NCBI RefSeq assembly: GCF_032918005.1
Contig: NZ_CP136628.1
Span: 6,061,501-6,125,500, forward strand
DNA from: Bradyrhizobium sp. NDS-1
Lineage (GTDB): Bacteria > Pseudomonadota > Alphaproteobacteria > Rhizobiales > Xanthobacteraceae
Direction: 5' to 3'
DNA: 64,000 nt
Shown here: in pieces, positions 39,128-47,731 of the stretch
How the letters are laid out: each line of letters begins with the position of its first letter
Numbering within the stretch: the first letter of the stretch is position 1
Translations under genes and position numbers: made by a program
Notes under the pieces: model-generated
The model's database searches: none
Told to the model about the DNA's origin: nothing
What the model saw: only the letters and a program-made list of their open reading frames with translations

Positions 39128-39433
39128 TCAGGCCGCCTGGGGCTGGCTGCCGTGGATCGCGGAGGTCAGCCGCAGCAAAAGGACGATCGAGACGTTGCCC
39201 TTGCCGGCCTCGATCTGGGCGATATAGCGCTCGGAAATCCCGGAACGGCGGGCCAGCTCGCGGCGCGACAGGTCGCAGCGCATGCGCGAGGACCGCAGGC
39301 GATCGCCCAGCTCGGTCAGAAACGCGGTCTCGGAATACGGCGGCACGGCACAGCTCCCCGGCAGCACTTCGCCCGCAAAATCCATGACTTGATTCAGCAT
39401 TGCTCTATCCAGGTTCGCCTTCGGGAAGCCCAT
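39128..39433 (-). CDS. XRE-family transcriptional regulator, BzdR/BoxR N-domain-like
   Basis: The 101-residue protein holds one helix-turn-helix domain: LGDRLRSSRMRCDLSRRELA followed by RRSGISERYIAQIEAGKGN and VSIVLLLRLTSAI. The sequence style is close to the N-terminal DNA-binding domain of BzdR/BoxR, regulators of aromatic degradation, but the shikimate-kinase-like effector domain is absent. The adjacent downstream dioxygenase gene is a likely target. ATG 39433 has GGTAGG just upstream; TTG 39472 is an alternative. Confidence 0.8.
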   Translation of the reverse strand: MGFPKANLDRAMLNQVMDFAGEVLPGSCAVPPYSETAFLTELGDRLRSSRMRCDLSRRELARRSGISERYIAQIEAGKGNVSIVLLLRLTSAIHGSQPQAA

Positions 39434-39558
39434 CCTACCCCCGAAAAGACCGGCCTCATTGACGCGGATCAAATTCGCGAGCGATCGGCCGCTGCCATGG
39501 ACGGAAGCGGGCGGGATGCTACACTTTGGAATTCTTCGAGGCGGGGTTCTTCTGGGAC

Positions 39559-40011
39559 ATGACGCGTTGTTTGAGCCGCTGGATCGCGGCTGCGATGCTG
39601 TGGGCGGCGATCACACCTGCGGCGGCTGCCGGGACGCTGGCCGCGACGGTCGAGCAATGGGGCCTGCTCGGCTCGTGGGCGGTCGACTGCGCGGCTCGGC
39701 CCGACCGCGACAAGGGCGCGCTGCTGACCTACGAGATCCGGAAGGACGGCCGGGTGATGTACCGGCGCAATTTCGGCGAGGCCAGGGACGAGAACGAGAT
39801 TGTATCGGCCACGGTCAACGCCGACGGCCTGCTCAATATGATGGTGTACTTCCCCTCGCTGCGTCAGACGCGTGAGTTCGGCTTGCTGCTCGCAAAGGAC
39901 GGCAGCCTGCGTGCGATCTACAATCGCAGCGAGCGCGGCGAGTACACGATCAGGGACGGCAAGTACATCGCGACAGGCGCGCCGACACCAATCCAGCAAC
40001 GCTGCGATTAG
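39559..40011 (+). CDS. secreted hypothetical protein
   Basis: The 150-residue product has a signal peptide (LSRWIAAAMLWAAITPAAAA). The mature part contains WGLLGSWAVDCAARPDRDKG, TYEIRKDGRVMYRRNFGE and YTIRDGKYIATGAPTPIQQR with a late cysteine. The two cysteines could form a disulfide. I do not recognise the family; it is probably periplasmic. ATG 39559 is chosen because the signal follows; an in-frame start lies at 39526. It diverges from the XRE gene. Confidence 0.68.
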   Translation: MTRCLSRWIAAAMLWAAITPAAAAGTLAATVEQWGLLGSWAVDCAARPDRDKGALLTYEIRKDGRVMYRRNFGEARDENEIVSATVNADGLLNMMVYFPSLRQTREFGLLLAKDGSLRAIYNRSERGEYTIRDGKYIATGAPTPIQQRCD

Positions 40012-40051
40012 CCACCTGAACAGCCGTTCAGAATTCTCCTGCGATTCCCCC

Positions 40052-40076
40052 GGAACGATCGCGTGAATGCGCGGTT
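40052..40076 (+). promoter_or_regulatory. EcfG-like general stress promoter
   Basis: GGAAC (40052-40056), 16 bases, GGTT (40073-40076). It lies 31 bp before the ATG of the His-rich protein gene, the expected position for a -35/-10 pair. Confidence 0.55.
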
Positions 40077-40107
40077 TAGATGTGCATTCGAATTGGAGGA
40101 GGACGTC

Positions 40108-40344
40108 ATGAAGAAGCTTGGTTATGTAATTGCGGCCCTGGGCGCGCTCGCGATCGCGGCGCCGACCCTCGCAAGTGCCGAGACGGTGGTGATCAAGCGC
40201 AGCGGCTATCACCATCATCATCACGGCCCGTACGGTGCTCGCGCCCAATACCGCACGCATCGCGACCACGGCTGGCATCGCGGCCACCATCGCGACAAGG
40301 TCGTGGTGATCAAGCGCGGCCATCGTCACCATCACTGGGACTAA
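40108..40344 (+). CDS. small secreted histidine-rich protein
   Basis: The 78-residue protein has a signal peptide (KKLGYVIAALGALAIAAPTLASA) and a mature part of about 55 residues with two His/Arg-rich blocks, each opened by VVIKR (VVIKRSGYHHHHHGPYG and VVVIKRGHRHHHWD). The histidines suggest metal binding or an acid-buffering periplasmic role, but this is a guess. A strong Shine-Dalgarno (GGAGGAGG) precedes ATG 40108. An EcfG-like promoter lies upstream and a terminator follows. Confidence 0.75.
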   Translation: MKKLGYVIAALGALAIAAPTLASAETVVIKRSGYHHHHHGPYGARAQYRTHRDHGWHRGHHRDKVVVIKRGHRHHHWD

Positions 40345-40358
40345 CGCAGAGTCATATG

Positions 40359-40388
40359 GAAATGGCCCCTCACGGGGCCATTTCTTTT
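40359..40388 (+). terminator. intrinsic terminator
   Basis: GAAATGGCCCC (40359-40369), loop TCAC, GGGGCCATTTC (40374-40384), then TTTT. It ends the His-rich protein gene and, because the hairpin is symmetric, may also act on the convergent aldo/keto reductase gene. Confidence 0.85.
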
Positions 40389-40409
40389 GCGTATCGAAAG
40401 CGCTTGGCG

Positions 40410-41228
40410 CTAGTCCCACTTCGGCGCAAAACCCGGATTGACGCAACGCCTGTCCTTCGGCAGCGCGGCGATCTTCCGGCGGTCGCCATCGTCGAGCGTG
40501 ATATTCAGCGCGTCGAGATTGGCTTGCTGGCTCTCACGGCGCGAGGCTTTCGGGATCGCGGCGACGCCGTCCTGGTCGAGCAGCCATTTCAGCGCCACCT
40601 GCGCAGCGGTCGCGTTGTGCCTGGCACCGATCTCGGCCAGCACCGGATCCGAGGCAATGCGCCCCTGCGCCAGCGGGCAATAAGCGACGAGCGGGATCGA
40701 CTTTGCCGCGAGATAAGCCAGCACCTTCGATTGATCGAGCATCGCGTGATATTCGATCTGATTGCAGGCGATCGGCGCCCTGACGTGCTCGACCGCGATC
40801 TTGAGCAGCGCCGTGGTGAAATTGGCGACACCGATGGCCCGCGTGCGCCCCTCCTCCTTCAGCTTCATCAGGGTCTCGAACACCGCACCCCAGTCCGCGG
40901 CCTTCGACGGCCAATGCACGAGATAGAGATCGACATGGTCGAGCCGAAGCTTCTTCAGGCTGGCATCGAAGGCACGCCGCATCGCGTCGGGGGTGAGGTT
41001 CTCGTGCCAGACCTTTGTCGTGACGTGCAGCTCGTTTCGCGGCAGACGGGACGCGGCGATGGCTGATCCGATCGGCTCCTCGTTCGCATACATCTCCGCA
41101 GTGTCGATGTGGCGATAGCCGATCGACAGCGCGCTCTCGACCGCGGCGCGGCAGGCATCGCCCTGCATGCGAAAGGTGCCGAGGCCGAGCTTGGGCATGC
41201 TGATGCCCTGTGTCTTCAGATTGTCCAT
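40410..41228 (-). CDS. aldo/keto reductase
   Basis: The 272-residue protein shows all AKR marks: MPKLGLGTFRMQG, GYRHIDTAEMYANEE with catalytic Asp and Tyr, TTKVWHENL with the lysine, LVHWPSK with the histidine, and CNQIEYHAML. It reduces carbonyls with NADPH, similar to 2,5-diketo-gluconate reductases. ATG 41228 starts MDNLKTQGISMPKLGLG; an in-frame start at 41324 adds a Pro/Ser-rich extension that looks non-coding. Confidence 0.92.
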   Translation of the reverse strand: MDNLKTQGISMPKLGLGTFRMQGDACRAAVESALSIGYRHIDTAEMYANEEPIGSAIAASRLPRNELHVTTKVWHENLTPDAMRRAFDASLKKLRLDHVDLYLVHWPSKAADWGAVFETLMKLKEEGRTRAIGVANFTTALLKIAVEHVRAPIACNQIEYHAMLDQSKVLAYLAAKSIPLVAYCPLAQGRIASDPVLAEIGARHNATAAQVALKWLLDQDGVAAIPKASRRESQQANLDALNITLDDGDRRKIAALPKDRRCVNPGFAPKWD

Positions 41229-41436
41229 GAACAGGCTCCTGACGTATTGCATCCCGCCGGACGCGCCGCGAGGCCGCGGGGACAGACTCTTCGGTGAAGG
41301 AAACGAGATGGCGGGAGCGGGCATCCTAGCGCGCCAGCAGCGCGGCGGCCAATCAAGATCGGGTTAGATGCGAGCCAGGCCAGTCATCATCATGGCCGGC
41401 TTGTCCCGGCATGACGACGAGGGCAGCGTATCCCCC

Positions 41437-43008
41437 TCACGAATGCTGCGCCACCACAGCCGGTCGCGCCTGTGGCTGCGGCGCGATGTCGACGGACCAT
41501 AGGCTGCGATTGTCGACGTCCTTCAACGTGACGGTCATGACGCCGCTGCGGCCATCGATGTCGACGCGGCCAAAAAACTGCAGTCCGAAACAGGGTGCCA
41601 GATTCTCGCCCTGCGCTGCGCTACAGCCGTTCTGGTACATCGCCGTCGGCCCGAAGGTATCGTCGAGTTCGCCCGGGCCCCAGCTCCCGGCGTGCAGCGG
41701 GCCGGAGACGAACTCCCAGAACGGCTCGAAATCCCTGAATTGTGCCTTGCCGGGATCGTAATAATGCGCGGCAGTGTAGTGCATGTCCGCGGTGAGCCAC
41801 ACCACGTTGCGGATTCCGGCGCACTTGATCGAGCTGAGAAGGTCGGCGATCTCGTGCTCGCGCCGGTCAGGCGCCCCATTGCCGAGCGCGACGGCATCGA
41901 GACTGACGAGGCCGATCGGCAAATCGGCGGCGATGACCTTCCACGTCGCGCGCGAGGCGGCGAGCTCCCGCTTCAGCCAGGCAAGCTGCTCGGAGCCGAG
42001 GATCCAGCCGCGACGGTCGCCGCCCTTGTTCCAGCTATCATCGCGATAGCTGCGCATGTCGATCATGAAGACGTCGAGCAGCGGACCGTAGCCGATGCGA
42101 CGGTAAACCCGGCTCTGCCGCGCGCCGAGATCACGGATCGGCATGAAGTCGAAGAAGGCGCGGCGGGCGCGCGCGACGAGGCGCGGGGTGCCGTCGTCCT
42201 CATGGCCGGCGTGATCATAGCTGCCGGTCGGCGACCAGTCGTTGGTGACCTCGTGGTCGTCCCACTGCGCGAACATCGGCACCTCCGCATGGAAGGCACG
42301 AAAGTTCTCGTCGAGATGGTTGTATTTGTAGTTGCCGCGGAACTGAGCCAGCGAGTGCGCGACTTCGGACTTCTCCTCGGTCACGAGGTTACGCCAGGTC
42401 TCGCCGTTGGGCAGCTTCTGCTCGGCAGGTATCGTGCAGTCGGCGTAGATGTGATCGCCGGAATGGATGAAGAAATCCGGACGGTTGTCGAGCATGGTGT
42501 GGTAGCTGCGATAGCCGCCGCGCGAGATGTCGATACCCCAGCCCTGCCCCGCGACGTCGCCCGACCACACGAATGAGATCGACTGGCGAGCTGCCGGCGC
42601 AGTGCGGAAATGCCCGAGACGGCTTTCGCCGCGAAGGCCGGTCGCGATGTCGTCGAAGCGGATGCGATATAAGACGTCCTGCCCGGGCGGCAGGTCGTCG
42701 AGCTGCAGCTTTGCGGTGAAGTCCGCATCGGGCAGCGCATCGCACGAGGCCGACGCCATGATGCTGAAGCTCTCGACGGTCGAGCACTCCACGTGCATCC
42801 GTGCGGCCCTGTCCGCGCGCGCCCAGATCACGGCGGAGCCATCGCAGACGTCACCGGACTGGATTCCGCCGGCGATTTGCGGACGATCGGCGGCGCGGCT
42901 GAGGTACGGGGTCGCGAGCGTGCCGAGCGAGGCAACCGCCAGGCTTGAAGTCGAACGGACCAGGAATTGCCGCCGGGTCCATGCGCGCGAAGCGCGGAGC
43001 GTTGCCAT
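41437..43008 (-). CDS. phoD: alkaline phosphatase D (PhoD) family protein
   Basis: The 523-residue protein has a Tat signal, TRRQFLVRSTSSLAVASLGT, and the PhoD order of motifs: GGIQSGDVCDGSAVIWARAD (N-terminal beta domain), FIHSGDHIYADCTIP, FAQWDDHEVTNDWSP with metal-binding aspartates and histidine, and VWLTADMHYTAAHYYDP. PhoD hydrolyses phosphate diesters and monoesters in the periplasm using Fe/Ca. No Pho box was recognised upstream. Confidence 0.92.
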   Translation of the reverse strand: MATLRASRAWTRRQFLVRSTSSLAVASLGTLATPYLSRAADRPQIAGGIQSGDVCDGSAVIWARADRAARMHVECSTVESFSIMASASCDALPDADFTAKLQLDDLPPGQDVLYRIRFDDIATGLRGESRLGHFRTAPAARQSISFVWSGDVAGQGWGIDISRGGYRSYHTMLDNRPDFFIHSGDHIYADCTIPAEQKLPNGETWRNLVTEEKSEVAHSLAQFRGNYKYNHLDENFRAFHAEVPMFAQWDDHEVTNDWSPTGSYDHAGHEDDGTPRLVARARRAFFDFMPIRDLGARQSRVYRRIGYGPLLDVFMIDMRSYRDDSWNKGGDRRGWILGSEQLAWLKRELAASRATWKVIAADLPIGLVSLDAVALGNGAPDRREHEIADLLSSIKCAGIRNVVWLTADMHYTAAHYYDPGKAQFRDFEPFWEFVSGPLHAGSWGPGELDDTFGPTAMYQNGCSAAQGENLAPCFGLQFFGRVDIDGRSGVMTVTLKDVDNRSLWSVDIAPQPQARPAVVAQHS

Positions 43009-43126
43009 TCAGGAAACCTTCGTCGAATCGCGACGGAAGGTGCCTGCGCTCCTTGACTCCCGGCTTACGGTTTCTTGACTCCGCGCCTACGGTTTTGCGA
43101 CGCGCGGATGACGGCTTCAGCCTCGC

Positions 43127-43546
43127 CTAATGCTTCCAGTTGCAGATGCCGCCGGAGCGGCACGGCCAGGTCTGGATGCGGGTATCCATTGCTTGCGCAT
43201 CCAGCGGGTTGCCGTGACGATGCGCAAGCTTCGCGCGAGCTGCGCCGCGCGGCTGGGCGGCCCTGGCGTGCGCGGCCTTGGGCTCGGCCCCACGGACGCG
43301 CTCGGCGGCAACCTTCTTCGGCACGTCGACCGGCTCGACGCGGGCCTGCGCCTCGCTGCCGCCACGCGCCTCCAAGGCTACCGGTGCAAACTGCGTCTCG
43401 GGCCCGAGCCGCTTCGGCGACAGCACCGCCTTGGAGAGATCGAGACCGAGATATTCACCGGGCTTGTAGTCGTCAGCGCGAGCGATGCCGCCGCCAGCGA
43501 GCATCAGGGCAACGGCAACTGCAAAATGAATGCTCTTCAGGACCAC
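43127..43546 (-). CDS. secreted hypothetical protein with Ala/Arg-rich middle
   Basis: The 139-residue protein begins with a signal peptide (LKSIHFAVAVALMLAGGGIARA), then DDYKPGEYLGLDLSKAVLSP, then an Ala/Arg/Lys-rich linker, and ends with TWPCRSGGICNWKH, where two cysteines may pair. GTG 43546 has AGGAGG five to six bases upstream, which supports translation. Family unknown; likely periplasmic. The upstream DNA is AT-rich and includes the palindrome CTCCTATTTAGGAG (43586-43599), a possible operator. Confidence 0.68.
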   Translation of the reverse strand: MVLKSIHFAVAVALMLAGGGIARADDYKPGEYLGLDLSKAVLSPKRLGPETQFAPVALEARGGSEAQARVEPVDVPKKVAAERVRGAEPKAAHARAAQPRGAARAKLAHRHGNPLDAQAMDTRIQTWPCRSGGICNWKH

Positions 43547-43655
43547 GGACGCCTCCTGAAACTGGATTATTAAAGGGGTAATTTACTCCTATTTAGGAGG
43601 CGCCGCGGCCAATTCCAGCGGTCAAGTGCCGCCGTGGTTAAGAAGTTTGGCGGTG

Positions 43656-44657
43656 TCATGCGACCTTTCGCGTCGCACCCGTCCCATCCAGGAACCCCAT
43701 CAGGCGGTTGCGGATGATCTGTTCCGCCTCGCCCATGATCCTGTCAATCAGCTCCTTGCAGGAGGGGATGTCGTGGATCAACCCAGCGACCATGCCGCAG
43801 CTCCAGGCGCCGGCGTCCATCTGGCCTTCGAGCATGATCTTGGGATAGACGCCCGCGACCTGGTCGTGGATGTCGTCGATCTTCAGTTTGTCGCCCTTCT
43901 CGCGCTCGATCTCGATGAGGCGATCGACATTGGCATTTCTCAGCACGCGCTCGGTGTTGCGCAAGCTGCGCATGATCAGGCGGGTATCGAGCTCGGTGGC
44001 CGCGACCAGCGCGTTCTTCACGTTCTGATGCACGGGCGCTTCCTTGGTGGCGATGAAGCGCGTGCCCATGTTCATGCCGGCCGCGCCCAGCGACAATGCC
44101 GCGACGAGGCTGCGCCCGTCGGCCATGCCGCCGGAGGCGACGAACGGGATCTTCAACTCCTCCGCCGCGCGCGGCAGCAGGATCATGTTGGGAATGTCGT
44201 CCTCGCCGGGATGACCGCCACATTCAAAACCATCGACGCTGACGGCGTCGCAGCCGATGCGCTCGGCCTTCAGCGAGTGGCGGACCGAGGTGCATTTGTG
44301 GATAACCTTGATGCCTGCGGCCTTCAGCGCCGGCATGTAGGCCTCCGGGCTGCGGCCCGCGGTCTCCACCGCCTTGATGCCGCCTTCGACGATGGCCGCG
44401 ATGTATTCGGGGTAAGGCGGCGCCGCGAAGGTCGGCAGGAAGGTCAGGTTCACGCCGAACGGCTTGTCGGTCATGTCGCGGCAGCGTGCGATTTCCTTCG
44501 CGAGCAATTCCGGCGTCTTCTGGGTGAGGCCGGTGATGATGCCGAGCCCGCCGGCATTGGACACGGCGGCGGCCAGTTCGGCAAAGCCGACGAAATGCAT
44601 GCCGCCCTGGATGATGGGGTGCTCGATGCCGAACAGCTCGGTGATCGCGGTCTTCAC
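43656..44657 (-). CDS. nitronate monooxygenase / 2-nitropropane dioxygenase family protein
   Basis: The 333-residue FMN enzyme has the TIM-barrel marks of the family: HPIIQGGMHFVGFAELAAAV, NAGGLGIITG, GCDAVSVDGFECGGHPGEDD with the active-site histidine, and VASGGMADGRSLVAALSLGA for phosphate binding. It oxidises nitronates such as propionate 3-nitronate, or acts as an enoyl reductase. It is transcribed alone on the minus strand. Confidence 0.88.
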   Translation of the reverse strand: MKTAITELFGIEHPIIQGGMHFVGFAELAAAVSNAGGLGIITGLTQKTPELLAKEIARCRDMTDKPFGVNLTFLPTFAAPPYPEYIAAIVEGGIKAVETAGRSPEAYMPALKAAGIKVIHKCTSVRHSLKAERIGCDAVSVDGFECGGHPGEDDIPNMILLPRAAEELKIPFVASGGMADGRSLVAALSLGAAGMNMGTRFIATKEAPVHQNVKNALVAATELDTRLIMRSLRNTERVLRNANVDRLIEIEREKGDKLKIDDIHDQVAGVYPKIMLEGQMDAGAWSCGMVAGLIHDIPSCKELIDRIMGEAEQIIRNRLMGFLDGTGATRKVA

Positions 44658-45097
44658 TTAGATACCTCCCGGGATTTTGATCAGGTTGGGTGCAGTCTAG
44701 CCGCAGTCTCGTGCCGCGGTCACCATTTCTCTCCGAAGGGTCGAAGGAGGTGCGATCCTGGCCGCGTAGGCGCTCGGGAGAGTCCCTCGAAGGATGTACG
44801 GCCCGGCCTCGTGAAGAACCCCCGCGGCCATCCGGGAACGCTATAACTCAAGAAAGAAGCGCGGCGTCATCAACGCCGCGCTTCATCTCGTCCCCACGGG
44901 AGACACTTGTCATTGCGTCTTCGTCCCGTGCCATTTCCCCAGGTCTGGCTTCACCTTGTCCGATCCTTGTTCCTTCTCCGGACTGCCTTGCCAGGCTTGT
45001 CCGTCAAGGCTTGTCCGTCCGTTTGCGCGATCCCCAGTCATTCTGATCCCGGGGATTCGTCGGTCGGCCGTTCCCTGCTCGTCGGATCGTCCCCTCG
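44658..45097. other. Non-coding interval with a minus-strand terminator
   Basis: No credible gene is seen. A hairpin with 11-bp arms, GAAGCGCGGCG (44856-44866) and CGCCGCGCTTC (44874-44884), is followed on the minus strand by TTTCTT. It could terminate transcription from the PRC-barrel gene. The remaining sequence has no obvious structure. Confidence 0.5.
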
Positions 45098-45472
45098 TTA
45101 CGCGAAGGGGACGCCGTAATAGGCATTGATGCGGCGCACGGCAGCGTCATCGCTCCAGTTCCACTGGGTCTGCTCGCCATATTTTGGAGCGCCTTCCAGA
45201 TCGCTGGCCGTGATTGCGGTAATATAACCGCCAAGCTCGGTGTCGTATTTCAGCGACTGCCAAGGCAACGGGTAGTGATCATTGCCGAGGCCAAGAAAGC
45301 CGCCGAAGCCGAGCACTGCGTAAGAGACCTTGCCAGTGATCTTGTCGATCATCACCCGCTCGATCGAACCGATCTTGTTTCGATCGGCACCGTAGACAGC
45401 GGTTCCCTCGACCTTGTCGCTTCCAATGAGCCGGCCCATCTCGTTCCGGTCCAGTTCGCCCTGATTCAGCAT
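45098..45472 (-). CDS. PRC-barrel domain protein
   Basis: The 124-residue protein has a PRC-barrel beta domain: GRLIGSDKVEGTAVYGADRN, KIGSIERVMIDKITGKVSYA and VLGFGGFLGLGNDHYPLPW. The C-terminal tail contains YGEQTQWNWSDDAAVRRINA. PRC barrels bind RNA, proteins or membranes; in rhizobia such proteins are common among stress-induced genes. ATG 45472 has GGAG seven bases upstream; ATG 45478 would leave no room for it. A divergent pair of EcfG-like promoters lies between this gene and the TPP enzyme. Confidence 0.85.
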   Translation of the reverse strand: MLNQGELDRNEMGRLIGSDKVEGTAVYGADRNKIGSIERVMIDKITGKVSYAVLGFGGFLGLGNDHYPLPWQSLKYDTELGGYITAITASDLEGAPKYGEQTQWNWSDDAAVRRINAYYGVPFA

Positions 45473-45502
45473 CGTCATTCTCCACTCAGGCATCTGTGAA
45501 TC

Positions 45503-45528
45503 AACCGCAAGGGGTGATCGATCGTTCC
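45503..45528 (-). promoter_or_regulatory. EcfG-like general stress promoter
   Basis: Read on the minus strand: GGAAC (45528-45524), 17 bases, GGTT (45506-45503). Transcription would start near 45496, leaving a short leader containing the GGAG ribosome site of the PRC-barrel gene. Confidence 0.6.
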
Positions 45529-45551
45529 GGCGTGCGTTTCGCAACAGCTTG

Positions 45552-45576
45552 GGAACATCGCCCCAAACAACCGGTT
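45552..45576 (+). promoter_or_regulatory. EcfG-like general stress promoter
   Basis: GGAAC (45552-45556), 16 bases, GGTT (45573-45576), 36 bp before the ATG of the TPP enzyme. It faces away from the neighbouring minus-strand EcfG-like promoter. Confidence 0.6.
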
Positions 45577-45612
45577 CTCCAGCTAACGAGGCCGAACCCA
45601 GAGCCGCCCGCT

Positions 45613-47421
45613 ATGTCCCAGACAGTCTCCGACTTCATCATTCAGCGTCTGCATCAATGGGGAGTGCGCCACATCTTTGGCTATCCCGGCGACGGCATCA
45701 ACGGCGTGTTCGGCGCGATGAACCGGGCCCAGGGAAAGGACCACAAGATCGGCTTCGTGCAGGCGCGGCACGAGGAGATGGCCGCCTTCATGGCAACCGC
45801 TTATGCAAAATTCTCAAGGGAGCTCGGTGTCTGCATTGCGACCTCCGGTCCCGGCGCTTCGCATCTCGTCACCGGGCTCTACGACGCGCTCCTGGATCAC
45901 CAGCCGGTGCTCGCGATCGTCGGCCAGCAGGCGCGGAACGCGCTGGGCGGGAGCTATCAGCAGGAGCTCGATCTCGTCTCGATGTTCAAGGACGTTGCCG
46001 GCGCCTACGTCATGCAGGCGTCCTCGCCTGCGCAAGTGCGGCATCTGATCGATCGCGCGGCGCGGATCGCGCTGGCGCGGCGGACCCCGACCGTGATCAT
46101 CCTGCCTAATGATCTGCAGGAAGAGCCTTACGAAGACCCGCCCCGCGCCCACGGCACGCTGCATTCCGGCATCGGCTACAGCGCCCCCAGCATCATGCCG
46201 CAGGAGGCCGATCTCGATCGCGCTGCGGAGATCCTCAATGCCGGCAACAAGGTCGCGATGCTCGTCGGCGCCGGTGCGCTTGGCGCCACCGACGAGGTGA
46301 TCGCCGTGGCAGATCGGCTGTCGGCCGGCTGCGCCAAGGCGCTGCTCGGCAAGGCCGCGCTGCCCGACGACCTGCCGTGGGTCACCGGCTCGATCGGCCT
46401 GCTCGGCACCGAGCCCAGCTACAACATGATGATGGAATGCGACACGCTGCTGATGGTCGGCTCCGCCTTCCCCTATGCCGAATTCCTTCCCAAGGAAGGC
46501 AACGCGCGCGGGGTGCAGATCGACATCGATGCCAGCATGATGTCGATCCGCTTTCCCATGGAGGTCGGCCTCGTGGGCGATGCCGCCGAGACCTTGCGCG
46601 CATTGCTGCCGCGACTGAAACGCAAAAGCGATGGCGCCTGGCGCCAGAGCATCGAAGAGGACGTTGCGGCATGGTGGAAGACGCTGGATGACCGCGCGCA
46701 CCAGCCAGCGGCGCCGGTCAATCCGCAGCTCGTCGCCTGGGAACTGTCCCCGCGGCTGCCCGATCGCGCCATCATCACCAGTGATTCCGGCTCATGTGCC
46801 AACTGGTTCGCACGCGACCTGAAGATGCGGCGCGGCATGATCGCCTCGCTCTCCGGCGGCCTCGCCTCGATGGGCGCAGCGGTGCCTTATGCCCTCGCCG
46901 CGAAGTACGCCCATCCGGATCGGCCGGTGATCGCCCTCGTCGGCGACGGCGCGATGCAGATGAACAACATGGCCGAGCTGATCACGGCCGCAAAGTACTG
47001 GCGCTCCTGGCGCGACCCGCGCTTCATCGTCTGCGTCTTCAACAACGAGGATCTCAACCAGGTGACCTGGGAGCAGCGCATCATCAACGGCGATCCCAAA
47101 TTCGAAGCCTCGCAGCGTATTCCCGACGTCTCCTATTCCCGCTTCGCCGAGCTCATCGGCCTGCGCGGCATCTTCGTCGACAGTCCACAGCGGCTCGGTT
47201 CGGCCTGGGAGCAGGCGCTGGCGAGCGAGATGCCCGTCGTGCTGGAAGTGAAAACGGATCCCGAAGTGCCGCCGCTGCCGCCGCATATCACGCTTCAACA
47301 GGCCAAGAACTTCTCGCTCGCCCTGATGAAGGGCGATCCGAACCAAAGCCGGATGATCAAGGGAGCGGCGCGGCAGGTGCTCGAAACGATCCTGCCCGGA
47401 AAGGAACGAGGTGAACCATGA
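45613..47421 (+). CDS. thiamine-pyrophosphate-dependent enzyme (pyruvate oxidase / acetolactate synthase-like)
   Basis: The 602-residue protein has the three-domain POX/AHAS architecture. The pyrimidine domain includes HIFGYPGDGINGVFGAM and the proton-relay glutamate in QARHEEMAAFMATAYAK. A middle domain follows (VAMLVGAGALGATDEVIAVA). The pyrophosphate domain contains the metal motif GDGAMQMNNMAELITAAKYW. It decarboxylates a 2-oxo acid such as pyruvate; PoxB-like activity in stationary or stressed cells is plausible. The C-terminal membrane-binding tail of E. coli PoxB is not recognisable. It overlaps the next small gene by ATGA. Confidence 0.86.
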   Translation: MSQTVSDFIIQRLHQWGVRHIFGYPGDGINGVFGAMNRAQGKDHKIGFVQARHEEMAAFMATAYAKFSRELGVCIATSGPGASHLVTGLYDALLDHQPVLAIVGQQARNALGGSYQQELDLVSMFKDVAGAYVMQASSPAQVRHLIDRAARIALARRTPTVIILPNDLQEEPYEDPPRAHGTLHSGIGYSAPSIMPQEADLDRAAEILNAGNKVAMLVGAGALGATDEVIAVADRLSAGCAKALLGKAALPDDLPWVTGSIGLLGTEPSYNMMMECDTLLMVGSAFPYAEFLPKEGNARGVQIDIDASMMSIRFPMEVGLVGDAAETLRALLPRLKRKSDGAWRQSIEEDVAAWWKTLDDRAHQPAAPVNPQLVAWELSPRLPDRAIITSDSGSCANWFARDLKMRRGMIASLSGGLASMGAAVPYALAAKYAHPDRPVIALVGDGAMQMNNMAELITAAKYWRSWRDPRFIVCVFNNEDLNQVTWEQRIINGDPKFEASQRIPDVSYSRFAELIGLRGIFVDSPQRLGSAWEQALASEMPVVLEVKTDPEVPPLPPHITLQQAKNFSLALMKGDPNQSRMIKGAARQVLETILPGKERGEP

Positions 47422-47645
47422 GCGACTTCCGCGATATCCAGCATGGCGTCAACGATCCCGTCGATGGCGTCGACGTGAAATACCACTTCAACGACAACAG
47501 GACGCCGCACGAGCGCGCACAACGCCACGCCGATGTGCGTGCCGATGCCACGGCCGTCCCCACTGAACCGTTTCTGCCCGAGCGGCTTCGACGCAAGCCG
47601 ACCGATCCCATCAATCCGCGCACCGGACGCAATCCAGCGGATTAG
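47418..47645 (+). CDS. small hydrophilic hypothetical protein coupled to TPP enzyme
   Basis: The 75-residue protein is highly charged and has no cysteine (GVDVKYHFNDNRTPHERAQR, then FLPERLRRKPTDPINPRTGR). Its ATG overlaps the TPP-enzyme stop, so expression should be translationally coupled. It is likely disordered. No family recognised; a partner or protective role is a guess. Confidence 0.72.
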   Translation: MSDFRDIQHGVNDPVDGVDVKYHFNDNRTPHERAQRHADVRADATAVPTEPFLPERLRRKPTDPINPRTGRNPAD

Positions 47646-47651
47646 TCCTTA

Positions 47652-47676
47652 GGAACCACGGCTCCCGCGGCCGGTT
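47652..47676 (+). promoter_or_regulatory. EcfG-like general stress promoter
   Basis: GGAAC (47652-47656), 16 bases, GGTT (47673-47676), 55 bp upstream of the DUF4142 start codon. Confidence 0.58.
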
Positions 47677-47731
47677 GGTCGGCGCAACATCGCGCGGCAC
47701 AAGGCTGCGCGCACAACCGAAGGGACTAGAC

